From: Rhizophagus clarus
Taxonomy: Eukaryota; Glomeromycota; Glomeromycetes; Glomerales; Glomeraceae
Length of the DNA stretch: 64,000 nt
Direction: 5' to 3'
NCBI GenBank assembly: GCA_015698045.1
Contig: BLAL01000324.1
Location: 890,501-954,500, forward strand
Shown: positions 33,510 to 46,188 of the stretch, in pieces
How positions within the stretch are numbered: the first letter of the stretch is position 1
How the letters are laid out: each line of letters begins with the position of its first letter
Program-made: the position numbers and the translations under genes
The notes under the pieces: model-generated
Database searches by the model: none
What the model was told of the DNA's origin: nothing
Seen by the model: only the letters and a program-made list of their open reading frames with translations

Positions 33510-35379
33510 AACATATTCCTTTTTTATATCAACTCATGAGATAAGCTTATTGTAAATGGTAAGCGATATTGCCTTTTATGTTATAAATAGATAATCAATG
33601 CTAGTAGTTTTGTTCAGACTTCAGATTTTTATTTTGGCAGAAGGGAAATTTTTTTTAAAAATATATCATTTTTTTTAAGTGAAATTTTTTTTTAAAAAAA
33701 TATGTCATTTTTTTTAAGGGAAATTTTTTTTAAAAAAATAAAAAATCATTTTTTTTTAAGGGAAATTTTTTTTTAAAAAAATAAAAAATCATTTGTTTTA
33801 TGATAAGGGAATTTTTTTTTTAAAAAATAAAAAAATAATTTTTTTTTTTAAAAATTATAAACCACAATTTAAATTTTTTAGTTAATGGCGTTACCTTTAG
33901 CTTCAGGATTAAATACTGTAACAGATAAGTTTTTTTTGCTTTTATTCTCTTTTTTTTTGTCTCTTATTAACTTGTTCTTTTTTTTAGGGGTGGCTGTTTT
34001 TATCCATTTCAGAAATTCAAGGTGAGTTTTAATTTCTTCTCCTTTTTTTTGTTTTTCTTTCATTCTTTCCCTTGTTTTTTTACTAAACTTTTTGTCTTTT
34101 TAGATGTGTACCATATGAGTGAAAATTCAATTAAGTCTTTTACGTCTCTTCTCTTATTGTTTTATTTTTCTTTTAAGATGATATTAACTGTTTTCTTTCT
34201 TTTTTTTTCTATGGGTGGGTGTTCTGGCTTTTCTTTCATTTTTTTCCCTTTATTTCTCTTCTTTTCGTGGTTTTTTCATTTCTTTTTTTCATTATTCCTT
34301 TTGTTTCTTCTCATAGTTCTTTCATTGATCTTTTATAGTTCTTTCGTTATTCCTTTCATTGATCTTTTATTCCTTTCATCATTGTTTCTTTTATTGCTTT
34401 TTTGGTTTATTTCATTGATCTTTGATTTCTTTCGTTGCTTTTTTTTGTTTTTTTCATTGATCCTTGGTTTCTTTAATTACTTTTTTCGTTTCTTTCATTG
34501 ATCTTTGGTCTCTTTTCAATGATTTTTGGTTTCTTTCATTGATCTTTGACTTCTTTTGTTGCTTTTTTTCGTTCTCTTTATTGATTTTCATTCCTCTTTT
34601 GCTTCCTTTCATTCTCTTTCATTCCTCTTATTTTTTTTTCATTTGCCATTTGCTTCTTTTATTCCTTTTATTTTTTTTCATTCTCTTTATTCCTTTTCAT
34701 TCCCCTTTCGTTTTCTCATTCATTTTCATTCTTTTTTTGTTTCATTCATTCTTTTTCACTATCCTTTACCTTTTTTGTTTCTTCCTCATTTCTCATTGAT
34801 TATCTTTACTTCTCTTTATCCTTTTTCATTTATCTCTTCTTTCCTTTATTCTTCCTTTATCCTTTCTTACTGTATTTTCCATTTTTTCTTATATATTGCA
34901 GTGCATGTGCAATTAATACAGTATCATAACATTAATATTACAGTTAAAATTATGCAATTGCGGCTTAATTTTTTTATAAAATCATGTATACATTGTGGTG
35001 TAATTTTTTTTTTTGAATTAAAATATAGTTTTTTTCATATAATTTCCTTTTTATTAATTTATAGTGATATTAATTATTATTCAACAAATTATTAAGTGTG
35101 AAATTGTTTTTGTAATTATAGATTTAATGATTATGGTGTTAAAGTTTTTTTTCTTTTTTGTTTAACTAATTATTATTACTATCATATTACCAGTTACGGT
35201 ATATTAAATCTAGTCGAAATTATGTTAATTCTGGTCAAAATTAAAATTGTGCTGAATTGCACTTTTAAAATTATACGCATTTTTTTAGATCACTATATTG
35301 CATATCTTTAACTTTTATAATACATTGTATAACAAAATTTAACATATTTGGATGATGAAACAAATCCGCCGATATGAAT
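33510..35379 (+). repeat. 1.87-kb duplicate, copy B
   Basis: Collinear with copy A to the last base of gatatgaat. Several CpGs of copy A are TpG or CpA here (cttcggga to cttcagga, ttatcgta to ttattgta, ggcggaag to ggcagaag). The donor after exon 1 is lost. Probably a non-functional copy of the same unit. Confidence 0.9.
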
Positions 35380-35857
35380 TAGTAATATTTAATAATAAAA
35401 ATAACAATTTCAGTTATTAGAATTATAAGAGTGAGTTTTTGAGATTTAATTAAAAATAAATATTTTATTTTAATTTTGTTATTAATTTTTATATTTTAGA
35501 ACATTATTAATGATTTAATAATGTTATTTAGTTGAAAAATAATTATTTTATTTTGGATTGTAATTAATTTTATATTTAATATGTTTATTTAATTAAGAAT
35601 ATAATAATATTTAATGATTAATGTTTATAATAATTTTTATTTAATAATATTTAACTCATCTTTTTTTTTAGTTTATTGTTATTTAATTATTATTAAAAAA
35701 CTGGCATAATACTAGTAATAGATGGTTTTTTACAACACTATTACTTTGTATTAATACTAAAGTTAAACTTGAAAATAATTTGTTTTAATTAATGGAATTA
35801 TTATTTAATTATTTATTTTATGACTTTATATTTTTGATTATAACTAGTTTTAACCAG
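35380..35857. other. AT-rich spacer
   Basis: Nothing supported beyond A/T-rich sequence. Confidence 0.4.
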
Positions 35858-37645
35858 GGGTGATATAACTTGGGTGATATCACCTGATTGATTTTTATAA
35901 TTTATTTATTTCGATATAGGTGATTTAACCCGGCAAGTAATATCACCTGATTAATTTTTAATTTTTAAATTGTTTATTTTTTTTTCTAGGTTTTCCAGTT
36001 TCAAGGTATGTTTTTTTCCTTCTTTTGTTTTCACTTTTCTTTCTAGTTATTTCTAATTCCTTTTTCTTTTCTTTTTAGGCCTTTTAAGCTATTTTAATTT
36101 TGTGTCAAAGGTATGTTGTTTTTTGTTGTTCTTTTTGTTTTCATTTTCCTTTCCATTTATTATTTTTCCTTTCTTTTTAGGTCTTTAATCTCTTCCAGGT
36201 TTATATTAAATGATGGTATATTATTTCTTTTTTTTTTCCTCTTTTTGTTTTTTTTTAGGGTCTTAGTTTTTCGAACAAGGTATGGCATTTTTTTCTTATC
36301 TTTTTTTTCAATTTCGGCTTCATATTTCATTTTTACTAACTATTTTTTCTTCTTTTTATGGTTTATCTTTCATTAAATTATTCCCCTTTTCTTTTTGTTT
36401 TCATTCACTTTCTTCTTTTTCATTATCGCTCCTTTTTCCTTTCATTCTTATGGTCGTTTCATTCTCATCACCATTTTGTTCATTTTGTCCATCCTTATCA
36501 TCGATTATTGTTTCATCCATCCTCATCACCAATTATCATTTCGTCTTCATCATTAATTATCATTTTATCCTCATCATCAATTTCATTTCATCCTTATCAT
36601 TTCGCCTCCTTTTGTTTTTTTAAGTCTTAGTTTTGCGAACAAGGTATGGCATTTTTGCTTATCTTTTTTTCAATTTCGTTTTTATATTTCATTTTTACTA
36701 ACTATTTTTTCTTGTTTTTATTCACTTTCTTCTTTTTCATTCTCATGATCATTTCATCCTCATTACCATTTTGTCCTCATCGTTGTTTCATCCTTATCAA
36801 TCATCATTTCGTCTTCATCATCAATTATCATTTCGTCCTCATCATCAATTATCATTTCATCCTCATCATTTCGTTCTTATTATTGTTTTGTTTTTATCAT
36901 CGTTTATTTTTGTCATCTTTTCATTTCTCCTTCTCATCATCTTTTCATTTTTTCATTCCTTTCTTATCATCTCTTCGTTTATCACCATCCTTTCATTTTG
37001 TTCATCTCCCTTTTGTCATCCTTTCATTTTTTTGTCCCCTTCTTGTCATCTTTTCTTTTTTTTTACCCTTCCCATTACCTTTTGATTTTTATTTTTATTT
37101 CTATCCCCTTTCATTTTGTCCCTATTCCTTTTATTTTCGATCCTGTTCCTTTTATTTCACATTCTTTCCCTCTTCTTTTCACTATCTTACTTTTTTTTAC
37201 TATATCTTTTGTCTCCTATCATTTTCGTTATCTCTAATTATTTGTTTCTAATATTATTTCCATTATTTCTCTCTCTTATTATCATAATTGTTAGGCTTCT
37301 CATTTTACTAGTTATGTTAAAGATAAATAATTGTAAAAAATATTAACTTTGATAAACAGGATTTAAAGAAATAAAGTCATAGTTTAATATAATAAATTTT
37401 GTTATTTTTTTTGTACAGAAAATTATTGCCAAATTAGCGATACATTGACCGGACAATATTCTTACGATCATTAAATTTTTACGTACACAATATTGAAATT
37501 TACAATAAATTTTAGCCAATTAAATTTTAAAATTAATTAATAAAGATTTGTGTACTATTAAATTTATTAAAAATTTTTTATACATGTGAAATCACCTGAT
37601 TTTGATAAATTATTTATAGGTGAAATCACCTAGGTGATTTCACCC
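35858..37645 (+). mobile_element. 1.79-kb element with GGGTGAAATCACC-type inverted ends
   Basis: The left end is gggtgatataacttgggtga then tatcacct; the reverse complement of the right end is gggtgaaatcacctaggtga then tttcacct, giving imperfect TIRs of about 28 nt that are themselves palindromic (ggtga/tcacc). No clear target duplication. The interior carries plus-strand micro-exon-like units and a long CT-rich tract. No transposase. Confidence 0.55.
35990..37250 (+). repeat. Plus-strand micro-exon units with CT-rich intron-like tracts
   Basis: Short cores between ttag/ctag and gtatg signals: 35990-36005, 36079-36110, 36181-36198, 36259-36279 and 36625-36643. The last two start tcttagtttt, end cgaacaag and are each followed by about 90 nearly identical bases, so about 366 nt was tandemly duplicated. 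Then follows catcatttcgtcctcatcat-like CT-rich sequence. Long Phe/Ser ORFs here are composition artefacts. Confidence 0.5.
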
Positions 37646-38661
37646 GCAGAGCAAATTAGCAAGATTCTATATTTTTTTATTTAATTAAGATATCTAAAAT
37701 AAAATTAGATAATAGAGTAATATTATCTTATTATTCAGATATTAAGTTTATTTTATATAATATTTTTTTTTTCTATATTTTTTTTTCTAAAAAATTACAT
37801 ATTACATATTTAATTTGATTATATTTAAAGCTTTTTCATTCTTCTATATTTTAATATTTAATATTAAAATTATGTGCTATATATAATTGATCTTATATAT
37901 AATGATTCTATATAATTCAATAATTATTATGGAAGGATATGGGTGAATTCATAAGGTGATGGTAGGGCACAGGAGCAATCTTATAGATGGAGGACCAGTT
38001 TGGAGTTTTAATAAATTAGTTATATAAAACAGATAATTCTGTACTCTACTATATACTTAATAAACTCACAAATTGCACTACTTTGCAAAAAAAAAATAAT
38101 TGATCTTATAATAATTTTGTAATAATCTGTTATAAATATTATTTATAACAATCTTAAAAAAAAAATATAAAAAAGTTTATAATATATAAATTTTTAAAAA
38201 TATTATAATAAGTGTATTTTTGCTTTTTTAATAAGTTTACTTAGAATGACAAAGATGATTTTGAATATCATTTTTGACTTATTTAATAAAACCTTTTTTC
38301 TACCAAGCAATCAGTAAAGAAATTTCCTTTTTTGGAGGAATATGTAACCTTGTGTAATAAAATTCATTTTTCTGGAAACAAGAATTTCCTTTTTTGGATT
38401 TGTAACTGCACGTGATTTAAACTGACCAATAAAAATGCGCCAATTAGGTTGTTATAAATAATATTTGCAACAGGTTGTTACAATTAGACTTCTTATTTTA
38501 TTTATAAAAGAAATGGCTCATTTGTCATTTTTTTTATACAATATTATTGATATTCTATTTTAAATATGTAAAAACAACATTGTATTCAACACTTTTAATA
38601 ATAAAGTTTCTTATATTAATGTTTGAAAAATTTTGGAATTTGCTTATAGTAAATAAAGGTC

Positions 38662-38692
<31 letters not shown>

Positions 38693-39449
38693 ATAAAATG
38701 TAAAAAAAAATAAACAAAACGCGTAAATATTATATTATATTCACATGATTCTTTTTCGTGTACTATTGGAGTAGCTTACCATTCAACTGTGCTTTGCATA
38801 CAGGTGACAAGACACTGTGGTGAAGATCCATTCAATTACGCTTTACATACAGGTGGTAAGACGCTGTGTGGTAAAGAGATCATCCAACAAAATTTTATAA
38901 ACATTTGTATATTCGTATCATCATATTTTTTTCTTTTATCCAAAAATGGAATTTCATTAATGTATAAGGTCGTGTAATTAAAGCTGATAAATGTACCTAT
39001 AATATGTAATCTATTATTTCTGGTGTTTCCTAATTGGATATCTAAAAGTCAGGCACTTTTCTAACAATCATTTTATTCGTACAATATCGATATTGTTACG
39101 TTTAAAAAATCAATATAATTTTGATAACTATTATTCCTTAATCCTTACTATGAAATTCGTTAGTAAAAAATCACATGCAAAGAATCATAGTCAATCTTGT
39201 TATTTCACGTGACTTAATATTTTTCGTCGATCAAGACCATAGAATGATGTACAGTACACAATACATCGCGTTTTTTTATCCCAAGAATTTTTTTTATAAT
39301 TCATGTTTCGTAATTTATAATAAAATGAATCATAGAATGACGTACTGTAAGTTGAAGATTATAAATCAGCGTATTTTTTTTTTTTATACGATGTTTTCCT
39401 TATAAAAAGGTTCGTGTTTTGCTTCTAGCTGTTCCATCAAATTTTAATT
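37646..39449. other. Intergenic spacer
   Basis: No gene supported. Contains a small tandem duplication at 38779-38880 and a poly-A run near 38660. The ORF at 39175-39405 spans locally repeated sequence and shows no motif. Confidence 0.4.
38779..38880 (+). repeat. About 50-nt tandem duplication
   Basis: attcaactgtgctttgcata, caggtgacaagac, actgtgg and so on is repeated once with substitutions (attcaattacgctttacata, caggtggtaagac). The plus-strand ORF through it reads LCIQVTRHCGEDPF then YALHTGGKTLCGKE. It may be a remnant of a repeat-protein exon; not recognised. Confidence 0.5.
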
Positions 39450-39540
39450 AACATTTAAAAAAAAAAATGAGTATTTCAATAATCCGTGAAATAGTTTTCG
39501 ATTTTTTCACTCTGAACATAATTTACCTGCAATATTGATT

Positions 39541-40516
39541 ATAGGAGAAACTGGTACGATATACGATTAAAATTCAATACGAATTCTTTAAATATTAGAA
39601 TTTTTAATCAAATTTGATTTATCATTATCTAAATAAGAGTACATTAGGAAATTTACTCATCTGTGGACATCCTGAAAATGGTCCTTTTAAGACGGGCGAT
39701 GGTGGAGTAAGTTCTCATTCCTACTATTTATTTACTCACAATTTTGAATATGACTAATTCGAAATATAATTTAAAGAAATCTATTACAAAAAGCTGTGAC
39801 ACTACAATATTAGATGTAGATGGGAAACCCCACCTTCTAATTGATACACCGGGATTTTCAGACCCAATTGTTGCTACTGATGATGAGACATGGAAAAAAA
39901 TAGGCTCTATCGCTCTAAAATGTGCCTCAGGTGTTAGAGCTGTCTTATTTGTTATACGTAAGTTTTTATGCTTTTAATGATTGTTGTTATATAATAATGA
40001 CAATTTCAATTTGTTAAGTGTAAAACATTTTGTTTCGATCGTTCAGCTGCGGGACGTTATACAAGCTCTCAACAAGGAATAATTGAAAAGGCTGTGGATA
40101 TCTTGGAACTCCGTTCTATGAATAATATCACAGCTGTTTTTACTCACTGTAATAAGGTCAATACGGAAAATCCAGATCTATTAATTGATAAACTCACCTG
40201 TGAACAAACGAATTTTCTTGAAAAGATTAATAATCGTTTTACAGTCATACCAAATCCCGAATGGTTCGGACCTCAAGGCCAACTTACCAGATCGCGTCTT
40301 GAGTATCACAGAAAAAATATTTCTACAATCGAACGTAATTTTACTTTTTCAATCTTGAAATTAATTCGACTAGTTTATGAAATACAAAATGTTAAATCGC
40401 AACCGGAAGTGGAACAAGCACTTAATGAATACGAAGAGAATTCGGTCCAGGATAATGCTAAACAAGTATTAATTGATAAACTCGAAAAAATTCCAGAATC
40501 ACATGATTTAAAATAA
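39541..40516 (+). CDS. AIG1-type (GIMAP/Toc34-like) GTPase, N-terminus unresolved
   Basis: Exons 39635-39706, 39777-39957 and 40047-40516 join in frame at GT-AG introns. The first encodes KSTLGNLL, ENGPFKTGDGG (P-loop end and switch region). The second has KSITKSCDTT, the G3 motif LLIDTPGFSD, and VRAVLFVI. The third has AGRYTSSQQG, the AIG1-type G4 region AVFTHCNK, and a helical tail ending SHDLK. The start of the P-loop (LIIGETG, 39535-39553) lies 81 nt upstream of KST, but no GT-AG splice joins them to give a GKS motif, and no ATG is in frame with it. Either a non-canonical intron is used or the gene is inactivated at its nucleotide-binding loop. AIG1 proteins are septin-like GTPases often found at membranes (family knowledge); the role here is unknown. 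Confidence 0.65.
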
Positions 40517-43500
40517 ATATAGTTTTTTTATAAGCATAAAATTTAACAACTTTTCATAGACTTAAAATTTATATTAAATAGGTTTTCATATTTATATAAA
40601 ACTTAAATATGTATTTCATGAAATTTTCAACAATATTAAATTACACTTTTTTTTGTTCCAACGGTAATGAATTGACGCGTGATCAATGATTGAGCGCTTG
40701 ACAGGAGCACAGGACTATTTTAATGTGTTTCATAATATTAGTCTTTATATACAGTATTTAAATTTTTATTGCTAGATTTACTATCTTGTCAGTGCATGAT
40801 TGCTATCATTTTTTTTTACAAGGAGATACAGTAGATACTATTAATGAGTAACATGAGGAGGTAATTTTTGCAAGACTTTTATCGTCCAAGTGCATGTTGC
40901 TGATCAAAAATCTAAACCGTAAGTGGTATGTTCTATTGATAAGAAATTGCAATTATTGATTATCAGAAAACATGGTTATATAAAAACGCATATATGATAT
41001 CGTATAATGATAACGTTGGCTGAACCCTGAACTATTGATATGCATGCATACTTTAAATTAGTATATAACCAGTTAACATTCACGTTTTATTTTTCGTTTT
41101 AAAGCAATATATAATACGTAACCTAAATTTATTTTTCGGTTAATAAACCCCGTCTTTTTTGATTTATAAGGAAAGTGTTACAAGAAAAAAATATTTTTCT
41201 TTACCATTTTTAATTTTAGAATTTTTATTAGAATTTCCTTTTTTGAATTTGATTTTAATATTAACTATGTATAAATTATAAATTTTAGTATAAATTCATT
41301 CATTTTTTTTTATTCATCTAATTAAAATTTTTCTTTCAAATTTTTACGATCAAATTGCCTCTTTTTTTTTAAAAAAAAAAAAATAAAATAAGAAAAATAT
41401 TATATAAAATGCGTGATTAATTGAATCAATTTTATTATCATTATAATGAAAAAAAAAAAGGGACGATAAAATATAATATGTGTCATCCGTTGAATAAAAA
41501 TTATTCTGATGCCTGACCCAAAGTCGATTATTCAATATATTGATTTTTTTATTAAGAAAGAAAGATTACACCGATTAACATAATTAAAAATTCAACTTCT
41601 CAGAAAGTGTTTCAATTTGGTACTCCGCCCTCATTCAAGAATTCGTCAACTGTAAGCTATCGTATTAAGTGGTTTAGTGATTTTGTGCCCGGTTTTCACA
41701 TGATTAACGAGTTAAATTCTATTTCTCTTTAACAAAAGATTTCTTTATTTTCATTTTAACAAAACCATTTATCGTTAGATGGATTGAATCAGAAAATATT
41801 AATTACAAGTTGAATTATTGACAAGTTAAAGGAAAATCCTTACGCATCTGCGAATACTAATTACGTTATTCTTTGATAAAAAGTGCGCTCAAATTATTAA
41901 TCTGGAAGTACGATTTACTGAAAGTTACAGGTATGATTTAAAACTTTTCTTTATAGAATAATCTATTTACAAAACAATTGTGAGCCTTATCAAAAATATT
42001 AATTTGTAGAAGATTTAGAAGATTTGTGGAAGAGTGTTGTTGAAGTAGTGAAATATCTTAGAGCACACCAATACTTATTTTCTTGTACGGATTTTTTTAC
42101 AAACATCAAATTATATTCAAATCGCTGTACTGTACTAACTTGATGATGCGCTACTTCAATACTGTTTAAATTATCCAGTTTAATATCATCGACTGACAAA
42201 TTCTTGATCATATTGAATCTTGGTCAATCAAAATTGATTAATGAAATCAAAAATTATGATCAAAATTGGAAATCATATGACCTGTGGTTCAAAGAACAAT
42301 CTACAAACCAACGAACAAATTCTATGACTTCTGGGAAGTTGAAACTTGCAAGTTACAATACAAATATTTAATGCTTTCAATAGATTTAACTTTTAATGAA
42401 TTTTGGTTTTCAGTGAAATAGGATTTACGTCAATGCAGCAAGTATTATGGAATAATATGATGAATCGAAGTTGGTTTGAACTGAAGAGATAAAGGTGAAT
42501 TAACAATTTTATATTATTTCATTTTTGCAGTTTTTTATTAAAATATAATTGGTCGAAGTTTTAATCTTTATTTAAATCGAACCGGAAATCAGATTAATGA
42601 AAAGAGTGTGTATTGACGAGCATATTTGTTGAATCAGAGAGAAGTTAAGGTGAAAAATGATGATTTAATTGATGACGGAAGAGAAGAAATATGGAAAAAG
42701 AAGAAATAGAGGGAAAAAGATCCCGCTCTATGTCAACAAACGATATTCTAATGCACAAAGTGCAAAGTTTGATTTAAGAATTCTCAACTTTTGAACATTA
42801 AGCTTTTGACTTCGATTCTTGGGCTTATTGGCTCGATATTGAGCGTATGAATTGTGGTGTTGACAAATCCAAGCAATTCATTTATATAGAAGAGATATGA
42901 ACCGATATCCTAGTGTAGAAGATCGGAAAGTAGATCTTGAATTCTAAACTTGTAATCATTACTTGTGAATTTGAACTTTTAGGAACAATATTAACGTTTC
43001 TCTTCTCTTCTCCATAGGTTTAATTTTAAATAGTACTAAAAAATTATTATACAATATTTTTATGAGAAACACTTTTTTTTTTAACTTTTCCTTTTAGAGG
43101 ATCTAGTGGCAAAACTCAACCTAGGTAAGCTCCAAAGGGGAATTTAAATTTCTTTGTTTAATTCTGTAAATTGTTTGTTCTAAGAATGATTTTTGGTCTA
43201 TTACTCTTCAAGATTAGTTTATTAATTTCAGCCTGACATTTTACGGGGCACAACAAGTGCAATTAAAAAGAATAGTAGCGGCTTTCTAAAAGGAGAGGTT
43301 CGTCTGAAAATATTGACGTAAAAATTTGGGTAGTTTGAGATATTTAACCGCCTCAGGATACTAGTAAAGATATTATTATAAGTAAGGACGAATTTACGAA
43401 AGATAATTAAATTGACTCTATATATGCTATTTCTTTATCTTTAGAAGTTGATTCACAATAAATTTGACAGAATGTGGCAGGTTTAAAAGATTGGTATTTC

Positions 43501-46116
43501 CATATTTATGTTTATTGATAAAATGAATGTTATCTTTTTTTTTCATTACAAATTTGTTTACGTGCAAAAATCGAAAAATCTAATATATAATTTCTTAATT
43601 TCTCTAATAGAAATTTTTTTGATCAATTGCTTGATCTTTACCCATGTTTTTTTTCCTTTATTATTTTGTCATTTAAATGACATTCATTCACCGAGAAAGG
43701 GCTGATTGTAATGTGAAAAAAAATCACTTTTGGACAAGCATTCCAATTAACATTTATTCTTTTTTCTTTTTTACTTTGTATGAAAATATAATGTCATTCA
43801 AACATCTTCCAAAAAATTGTTTATGATTTAAATTCCTCATAATTCCTCCAGAAAAAAATTTGATGTCTATTTTTTTTCGGTCAACGTTATAGTCTTTATT
43901 CTATCCTTTATTTTTCTCATTGTTCTTTTAACGATGATTTTTTGAGAAAAAGAAAGTTATTGCATTCGGAAGTAAGTCAACTACAATTACTTTGATTACT
44001 ATTTTAAAAAAGTTAGCTAATTAATTTATCAGAACAAAGAAAAATGGGTCATCTTAAAGATCCTTTCAACTTATGATGAATTAAATTTGTAATTATCAAT
44101 ACGGAAATCAAAAACACATGAAACAAGGGGGAAATCTTTATTCAAATTACACAATATCAGAACTACATGCATTTGATGATATCATATTACTCCATCATCG
44201 AATCGGAATTTTTTTCGAATTCACGTATGCCATATATGAAGATGATGGTACTCGTAGCAATAATCACACTCCTATTACTGTAGAGTACAATATTATTAAT
44301 AATTTTTATTATGATACATTATAATATAATCAAAATAAAAAAATGAAAACAAATATGGTTATGTTAAAATCATTTTCATTTTGAATAATGGGCGTAAGGT
44401 GGTGTGAAAAAAATCCTATTTTCTCGAGTAAAAATGGAAATTATTTTCTGACCAAGACCAATTGACTCACGGCAAAAGAATTTGCCGAATGTTATGCAGT
44501 GCATTGTGTTCAATAAAAAAAAAAAATAATAATTTACATTGACAATGAATTCAGCCGACGTGGTAAGAATTACAAGAAACAAAAAGAAAAAAAAAGAAGG
44601 TTCGTGATTTCGAAGAATCTTTGGCAGCATATTAACTAAAATTAGAACATGTTAAAAGCAGTTTGATCATGCAGTCTGTTTACTTTTTCAACCTTTGTGA
44701 TATAAAACACTATAAAAACAACTTTTATTATAAAAGGGAGGCAAATTCTTTTTTTACTTTGGAAAAGAACCTTCAATAATTATAAGATATAATCTTTTTG
44801 ATAGAAAAAACGAAAATTTTGGAAAGGAGACGTTCAAGACAAATTCAATAAAATACTCTTGCGGCAGCAGATGTCCAATTATACATTAATACAATGAAAT
44901 ATCTAAATACAAAATTTAAATTCCTAGGTTTAAATCATTGGTGGGATTTGGAAAAGCGTACGTAATATTCCCTATATATTGACATCATATAAATCGCACG
45001 CTTTTAAATCGTCGGCGGGAAGCTCCTGAAGAGAACTTATGATGAATTGCGACAATAAGATCGAGTGATCAAAGAAATGTTACCATCTTGCTATTTATAG
45101 CGATTGGTCAAACATTAATGCAGAGAAGTGAGTGAAATACTTTTGCCCTGACGGTGAGAGATCTGCACTGTCGTGTACTTGGCTACTCGCTTCACAACAT
45201 TGCTTATATCTGATATGGCATTAAAAATGTCTAGAGTCCAGCCACATTATCCAATCTCTTGCTTTTTTTGATTAATGATTAATAATAATTGTTACGAACT
45301 TTGGAAACAAATTCTCATTGTTTATTCTAATTTGTTGAACACGAATTACGGAATATCAAAAGATTTAATAAATTTGTTACGAGCAATTTTTTTTTTTATT
45401 ATTCTTTTTAATACACTGTATGCGCTGTATGTATAAATCTTATTTATTTTATTAAAATAATATTTTAAAAAGTTTCTTAATGAAAAAATTTTCGTGTCGT
45501 CAAAAATATGAGAAAAAAATATAATTTGTTTTTTTTGTTTTAAAAAAAAAAAAAATAGTATAACAAATAAATTATTAAATAATGAACATTATTTTTAATC
45601 TAAGGAAAAAATAAATGCATTATATCATACCAATTGTGTTATATTTAATATTCACATGGGCATATGATCATTATTTGATGTGTAGATCTCCCATTACTAT
45701 TGCTGACATAACAACCATTGTTATTATTGTCATAGTTATCGCGAAAATTTTATTTTATTTTATTTTATTTTTTTTTTAATATAAACTTTATATTATTTTA
45801 ATAATTAAATAAATTGTGTTACGTTTCATCTTTAACAATGATGTTTCCTTTATTCACGAAATAATTACTTTTTATTACAGATTTAGGTAAAAAGTGAGAT
45901 TGCATATCATCGCACATGCTTCAATTGCTTCATGCTCCCTACGAATGGCTATTATTATTCCTATTGATCAACTAAATAAAGATAACAAATAAATCGGAAT
46001 TATATGTTCAAACAAACAAATAAACGATTTAATGTGTCCGGGGACCGATTACCTGAAGGGGGTGCTGAGACTGACCAAAAAAAAAAAAAAAAATTGAAAA
46101 AAAAATATAAATAAGA
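40517..46116. other. Long AT-rich intergenic region
   Basis: Holds the diverged duplicate of 2.7-4.7 kb (about 41600-44200) and the inverted copy of 2145-2245. ORFs such as 41350-41535, 41999-42211 (minus), 44118-44324 (plus) and 44376-44630 (minus) have no motif and are not conserved as frames in the duplicate. No gene supported. Confidence 0.45.
41600..44200. repeat. Diverged segmental duplicate, copy 2
   Basis: Partner of 2750-4750, in the same order and orientation. Longer than its partner because of several indels. No conserved reading frame was found. Confidence 0.65.
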
Positions 46117-46188
46117 ATGACCTCCGCCTTGAAAGAGCCCGCAGAGCTAATAAGCCCACTGACCTTGAAAAAAGCTCTTTCAATATGA
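46117..46188 (+). promoter_or_regulatory. 23-codon upstream ORF ending on the start of the Myb-like gene
   Basis: ATG at 46117 opens a frame reading MTSALKEPAELISPLTLKKA then LSI; its stop TGA (46186-46188) overlaps the downstream start as ATGA. If it is in the mRNA, scanning ribosomes would translate it first and the main protein would need leaky scanning or re-initiation. The 5' end of the transcript is not known, so this is inferred. Confidence 0.45.

Noticed and set aside
33367-33555. ORF of Ile, Thr and Met only
   Set aside because: Reads through an attacgact/attatg microsatellite.
30666-35379. Copies A and B as LTRs of a retrotransposon
   Set aside because: No TG...CA ends, no target duplication, no primer-binding site or polyprotein between them; a tandem segmental duplication fits better.
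36113-37346. Plus-strand Phe/Ser ORFs in the 35.9-kb element
   Set aside because: CT-rich repeat artefact in several overlapping frames.
44118-44324. 68-codon plus-strand ORF
   Set aside because: Lies in the diverged duplicate; the partner near 4.69 kb has no corresponding frame, and no family is recognised.
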